From DATBHZ01 sp036557185 (GTDB lineage Bacteria; Actinomycetota; Acidimicrobiia; IMCC26256; JAENVU01): a stretch of 54,128 nt of DNA. The position numbers were made by a program, and so were the translations under genes. The notes under the pieces were generated by a model. It searched no databases. It was not told the DNA's origin and worked only from the letters and a program-made list of their open reading frames with translations. The number at the start of each line of letters is the position of its first letter. Within the stretch, counting starts at the first letter, position 1. The stretch is from the NCBI GenBank assembly GCA_036557185.1, contig DATBHZ010000030.1, positions 1 through 54,128 of the forward strand, given 5' to 3'. Of the stretch, positions 50,502-54,128 are shown piece after piece.

Positions 50502-51311
50502 ATGCCGATCCATTACGAGCTGGACGACGAGCACATCGTCACGATCACGATCGACCGTCCGGATGCACGGAATTCCGCCGACATGGAGCACTTCAAGCTG
50601 CTGCGCGAGGCGTGGGACACCTTCGACGCGGACGACGAGGCGTGGGTGGCGATCATCACGGGCGTCGGCGACGCGTTCTTCACGGGGGCCGACCTCAAGC
50701 GGTACATACCGGAGATCACCAAGCTCCAGAAGCAGATCGCCGAGGAGGGGCTCAAGGAGATCAACGGATATCGCCTCGACGACGGCACGAAGGCGGTGCT
50801 GCGGGGGGCGAAGATCTGGAAGCCGATCATCGCCGCGGTCAACGGCTTCTGCACGGCCGGCGGCATGGAGATGCTCGGCGGGGTCGACATCCGGGTCGCG
50901 TGCCCGGAGGCCAAATTCGCGGTCATGGAGCCAAAGCGCGGCCTGTTCGCAGGCGGCGGCACCACCGTGCGACTGCCGCGCCAGATCCCGTTCCCCCAGG
51001 CGATGGAGTTCCTGCTCTGCGCGGATCTGATCGACGCGCAGCGCGCGTTCGAGATGGGGTTCCTCAACGCGATCGTGCCGCGCGACCAGGTCATCGAGAC
51101 GGCACGGGAGTACGCGCGGCGAATCACGGCGAACGCCCCGCTCGCGGTCCAGGCGACCAAGCAGAGCGTGTGGGAAGGTCTCGGGATGAGCCTCAAGGAC
51201 GCCTACAAGAACGAAGCAGCGCTCTCGTCGATGATCTTTCAGACGGAGGACGCGAAGGAAGGTCCGAAGGCGTTCGCTGAGAAGCGTCCGCCCGTCTGGC
51301 AGGGCAAGTAG
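50502..51311 (+). CDS. Enoyl-CoA hydratase/isomerase (crotonase) family protein
   Basis: A 269-residue crotonase. ITGVGDAFFTGADLKRYI and VNGFCTAGGMEMLGGVDIRVA form the CoA-binding and oxyanion-hole segments. It should hydrate or isomerise an enoyl-CoA. ATG 50502 is chosen because GGGGAG precedes it and the frame upstream runs into the promoter. The stop TAG is directly followed by the thiolase ATG. The operon ECH / thiolase-like / P450 is under the catabolic palindrome. Confidence 0.9.
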   Translation: MPIHYELDDEHIVTITIDRPDARNSADMEHFKLLREAWDTFDADDEAWVAIITGVGDAFFTGADLKRYIPEITKLQKQIAEEGLKEINGYRLDDGTKAVLRGAKIWKPIIAAVNGFCTAGGMEMLGGVDIRVACPEAKFAVMEPKRGLFAGGGTTVRLPRQIPFPQAMEFLLCADLIDAQRAFEMGFLNAIVPRDQVIETAREYARRITANAPLAVQATKQSVWEGLGMSLKDAYKNEAALSSMIFQTEDAKEGPKAFAEKRPPVWQGK

Positions 51312-52787
51312 ATGCCGGTCGATCCGCGCGCGCCGTGCATCATCGGTGTCGCGTCCAAGACGTGGCACCCGGCAGACACCGGTGTGGAAGGCGCGCCCGA
51401 GCCGCTCGCGATGTGGGAGGAGGTAGCTGCCGCCGCGGCCGCCGATACCGGAGCCTCGTCGGTGTTGTCGGCCCTCGAGGCGATCGACATCGTCTACTGC
51501 CAGACCTGGCAGTACGACGACCCGGTCGCACGGCTCGCGGCGCGCATCGGTGCCGACCCGAAGCGGAGGTACTACTCGGGCATCGGTGGCACCACTCCGC
51601 AGGTGCTTGTCCAGGACGATGCCGAGCGCATCCTGCGGGGCGAGCTGGACCTTGCGCTCGTCGCCGGCGCGGAGGCGCTCGCGACGCAGCGTCGGTTCAA
51701 GGCGCGCGGCGAGCGCGCCAGCTACTCGTTCAAGCCCGACGAGAAGCGCTCCTTCCCTTGGGAGGCTCCGTTCCATCCTGCGGAGGTCGCGCACGAGGTC
51801 TTCCAGGCATGGCTGACCTTCGCCGTCTTCGAGAACGCGCGCCGAGCGCATCTCGGAGTCGGTCTCGACGACTACCGCGCCGCGCTCGGGGAGCAGTGGC
51901 ACCGCTTCACGCAGATCGCCGCGAAGAACCCGCAGGCCTGGTTCCCGATCGAGCGCAGCGCGTCGGAGATCGTCACGCCGACGACCGACAACCGCATGGT
52001 CGGCTACCCGTACACGAAGTACATGGTCTCGATCATGGACGTCGACATGGCGGCCGCGCTGGTGGTCGCGTCCCATGAGCGTGCCGACGCGCTCGGCGTT
52101 CCGGCGGACCGCCGCATCTATCTCCGCGGGTGGTGCTACGCGACCGACCCGGTCTACGTGGCGGAGCATCCCGACATGTGGTCGTCGCCCGCGATGGCCG
52201 GTGCCTCGGCCGAGGCGCTGCGCGGCGCCGGTGCCGGCCTCGACGACGTCGCGCATCTCGACCTCTACTCGTGCTTCGGATCCTCAGTGAACTTCGCGCG
52301 CGACGCGCTGGGCATCGCGGACGGTGACACACGCCAGCTGACGGTCACTGGAGGGCTCCCGTACCACGGCGGTGCGGGCAGCGACTACCTGACCCATTCG
52401 ATCGCGCAGATGGTGCGAGTCCTTCGTGAGGATCCCGGAGCGCTCGGCATGGTCAGCGGCGTCGGAATGCACATGACCAAGCACGTCTACGGCGTCTACT
52501 CCTCTTCACCGGCTCCTGTCGCGCCGCCGGGCCCTGTCGAGACCGTGCCCGCCGTCCCGATCCAAGAGGTGTACGAGGGCGAGGCGCGGGTGGCCGCGTA
52601 CTCCGTCGTCCACGGGCGCGAAGGCGCCGAATGGGGGCTCGCCGTGTGCGACGTGCCCAGTGGTGCACGGTGCTACGCCAAGATCCTCGACGCCGACCTG
52701 ATCGCGTCGGCGGAGGAGGAGGAGCTGGTGGGCCGGACGCTGACGCTCGAGACCGGCGAAGCGAACGTGAACCTCGCGCATGCGTGA
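51312..52787 (+). CDS. Thiolase-like protein with extra C-terminal domain (TLP1 type)
   Basis: A 491-residue thiolase fold of about 400 residues, plus about 90 residues (from VPIQEVYEGEARV) resembling the added OB-type domain of mycobacterial thiolase-like protein type 1. GGLPYHGGAGSDYLTHSIAQM is the conserved C-terminal loop. At the place of the usual nucleophilic Cys the sequence reads RRYYSGIGGTTPQ, so ordinary thiolytic activity is doubtful. It starts with no gap after the hydratase and overlaps the P450 gene by 8 bases. The role is likely in handling or cleaving a CoA ester, perhaps aldolase-like. Confidence 0.85.
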   Translation: MPVDPRAPCIIGVASKTWHPADTGVEGAPEPLAMWEEVAAAAAADTGASSVLSALEAIDIVYCQTWQYDDPVARLAARIGADPKRRYYSGIGGTTPQVLVQDDAERILRGELDLALVAGAEALATQRRFKARGERASYSFKPDEKRSFPWEAPFHPAEVAHEVFQAWLTFAVFENARRAHLGVGLDDYRAALGEQWHRFTQIAAKNPQAWFPIERSASEIVTPTTDNRMVGYPYTKYMVSIMDVDMAAALVVASHERADALGVPADRRIYLRGWCYATDPVYVAEHPDMWSSPAMAGASAEALRGAGAGLDDVAHLDLYSCFGSSVNFARDALGIADGDTRQLTVTGGLPYHGGAGSDYLTHSIAQMVRVLREDPGALGMVSGVGMHMTKHVYGVYSSSPAPVAPPGPVETVPAVPIQEVYEGEARVAAYSVVHGREGAEWGLAVCDVPSGARCYAKILDADLIASAEEEELVGRTLTLETGEANVNLAHA

Positions 52788-53940
52788 GTTCGACCCGCTC
52801 TCCGCCGACTTCTTCGACGACCCGTACGACACCTACCGGTGGCTGCGCGACGAGCAGCCCGCATATTTCAACGACCGGTACGGGTTCTACGCGTTGTCGC
52901 GCTACCACGACCTCGTGACGGCGCACCGCGACTGGAGCACGTTCAGCAGCACGCACGGCGCGACCGTGGACCAGCTCACCGATCCGAACACCCCCCAGGT
53001 CGTGCGCGACCAGATCATCTTCATGGACCCGCCCGAGCACGACCACATGCGCAAGCTCGTCAGCCGGGTGTTCACTCCCAAGGCGGTCGCCGATCTCGAA
53101 CCGATGATCCGTGCGACGGTGGCCCGTTACCTCGATCCCTTGGTGGGGGAGCGGGCGTTCGACATCGTCGCCGACTGCGCAGCACCGTTCCCCATCGAGG
53201 TCATCTCCCAGATCCTCGGGGTCCCCGCCGGTGACCGGCAGCAGATCCGCATCTGGACGGACACGATGCTGCACCGCGAGCCCGGCAACCCGAAGCCCAC
53301 CCGGGAGGGCATGGAAGCAGCGATCTACGCGACCGCGTACCTCTACGACCTCGCGGCCGAGAAGCGTCGCCACCCCACGGACGACATGCTCAGCGGTCTG
53401 ATCGAGACGGGGCTGAGCGACGAGGAGGTCGCCGGGTTCGGGTCGCTCCTCGCGGCGGCCGGATCCGAGACCGTCACCAAGCTCATCGGCAGCGGTGTCG
53501 TGCTGTTCGCGCGCAACCCCGGCGAGTGGGCGAAGGTGCTCCGCTCGCGTGAGGCGCTCGGCGGCGCGATCGAGGAGATCCTCCGGTACTGGGCGCCGTC
53601 GCAGTACCAGGGCAGATTCACCATGCAGGATTCGAGCTGGCACGACGTCGACATCCCGGCGGGATCTGCTGTGCTGCTCGTGACAGGCGCGGCGAACCGT
53701 GACGAGCGCGCGTACGAGGATCCCGACCGCTTCGACATCGACCGGCCGCTCCAGCTCTCGCTCGGCTTCGGCCACGGGATCCACACCTGCCTGGGCGCCG
53801 CGCTCGCACGGCTCGAGAGCCGCGTGCTGTTCGACGAGCTGGCCACACGATGGCCGGACTACACGGTCGACGAAGGCGGGTTGCGGCGCGTCCAGATGGT
53901 GAACGTCGCGGGATTCTCGAACGTGCCGGTGGGTGTCTAG
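52780..53940 (+). CDS. Cytochrome P450
   Basis: A 386-residue soluble bacterial P450. FGHGIHTCLGAALARLE holds the haem-ligand Cys337, EEILR is the ExxR motif, and AAAGSETVT is the I-helix oxygen-binding stretch, with Glu in place of the more common Asp before Thr. It needs a ferredoxin and reductase, which are not in the window. The ATG overlaps the thiolase-like gene, so the P450 belongs to the acyl-CoA operon. By analogy with CYP125/CYP142 it may start oxidation of a sterol or terpenoid side chain; that is inference. Its stop overlaps that of the convergent dehydrogenase (CTAG). Confidence 0.92.
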   Translation: MREFDPLSADFFDDPYDTYRWLRDEQPAYFNDRYGFYALSRYHDLVTAHRDWSTFSSTHGATVDQLTDPNTPQVVRDQIIFMDPPEHDHMRKLVSRVFTPKAVADLEPMIRATVARYLDPLVGERAFDIVADCAAPFPIEVISQILGVPAGDRQQIRIWTDTMLHREPGNPKPTREGMEAAIYATAYLYDLAAEKRRHPTDDMLSGLIETGLSDEEVAGFGSLLAAAGSETVTKLIGSGVVLFARNPGEWAKVLRSREALGGAIEEILRYWAPSQYQGRFTMQDSSWHDVDIPAGSAVLLVTGAANRDERAYEDPDRFDIDRPLQLSLGFGHGIHTCLGAALARLESRVLFDELATRWPDYTVDEGGLRRVQMVNVAGFSNVPVGV

Positions 53941-54128
53941 CCCCGGGGGAGCCCGAGGATCCGCGTCGCGAGGATGTTCTTGTTCACCTGCGTCGTCCCG
54001 CCGGCGATCGTGAGCGCTCGCGAGTAGACGCGGTCGCGGCCCCACTGCCCGCTGTTGGCATCGAGCCCGAGCACGTCGCCGGCCACCTCGCCGAGGTGCT
54101 GCTCGGCCTCGCTCCAGACGAGCTTCGC
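53937..54128 (-). CDS. Acyl-CoA dehydrogenase, C-terminal part (cut by window edge)
   Basis: The last 63 residues of an acyl-CoA dehydrogenase, open to the window edge. RALTIAGGTTQVNKNILATR is the C-terminal family motif; the more common Glu of GGTTEI is Gln here. It converges on the P450 gene, sharing CTAG at 53937-53940. With the neighbouring hydratase, thiolase-like protein and P450, it extends the catabolic cluster beyond the window. Confidence 0.85.
   Translation of the reverse strand, partial: AKLVWSEAEQHLGEVAGDVLGLDANSGQWGRDRVYSRALTIAGGTTQVNKNILATRILGLPRG

Noticed and set aside
1..54128. Search for tRNA, rRNA, CRISPR arrays, insertion sequences, phage genes, attachment sites and riboswitches
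   Set aside because: Reading through the intergenic gaps, all about 110 bases or less, shows none. No transposase or integrase protein appears among the frames, and coding is continuous and uniform in composition.

Overview
This window is GC-rich DNA with very high GC at third codon positions and no interruption by mobile DNA. It most resembles an actinobacterium. The reasons are an F420-type luciferase-like oxidoreductase, two AftD-like arabinofuranosyltransferase homologues, a stand-alone polyprenol-phosphate mannose synthase, thiolase-like proteins of the Ltp2 and TLP1 types, and many genes whose -10 box (TANNNT) lies only 6-10 bases before the start codon, as expected for leaderless mRNAs. 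A placement near Acidimicrobiia is a guess from gene content. I see no tRNA, rRNA, CRISPR array, insertion sequence, phage gene or intrinsic terminator. No stretch longer than about 110 bases lacks a gene.

Layout. Positions 1-9520 alternate envelope membrane proteins (98-2149, 5097-6458) with lipid or steroid-type catabolism: a five-gene MaoC / DUF35 / AhpD-like / DUF35 / Ltp2-like operon (2213-5063) and two divergent acyl-CoA dehydrogenases (6401-8831) followed by a gene of unknown function. Positions 9517-15372 hold an epimerase, an N-acyl-D-amino-acid deacylase-like amidohydrolase, an IolB-like cupin and an ADH / VOC / LLM operon. Positions 15341-37927 form a large envelope-glycan locus. 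It contains GT-C type membrane glycosyltransferases, two tail-to-tail AftD paralogues, a PIG-V-like mannosyltransferase, a UDP-galactopyranose-mutase-like flavoprotein, a Dol-P-Man synthase-like GT2, two acyltransferases (one carrying an SGNH domain) and two sugar-nucleotide epimerase-type SDRs. Positions 37924-46054 are mixed: a GMC oxidoreductase with a small partner, a methyltransferase, GT4, a catechol-O-methyltransferase-like protein, a class II aldolase with a 2-hydroxyacid dehydrogenase, a UDP-glucose epimerase and a secreted SGNH protein. Positions 46078-50163 are a sulfate-activation operon read leftward: rrf2, cysQ, cysD, cysN, cysC. Positions 50201-54128 return to acyl-CoA catabolism: enoyl-CoA hydratase, TLP1-like thiolase, P450, and the 3' end of another acyl-CoA dehydrogenase.

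The most interesting signal is regulatory. A palindrome of the form YTGAC-N6-GTCA stands in the promoter region of nearly every catabolic transcription unit (2176, 7591, 12859, 44171 and 50461, plus a one-mismatch copy at 12112). It overlaps -35 or -10 elements. This suggests one regulon, probably under a TetR-type repressor encoded elsewhere, that joins the scattered acyl-CoA and side-chain genes and adds members that would not have been grouped by homology. Gene packing is extreme: four convergent pairs end inside one shared CTAG, many same-strand pairs overlap as ATGA or GTGA, and two divergent pairs appear to share one symmetric -10 box.
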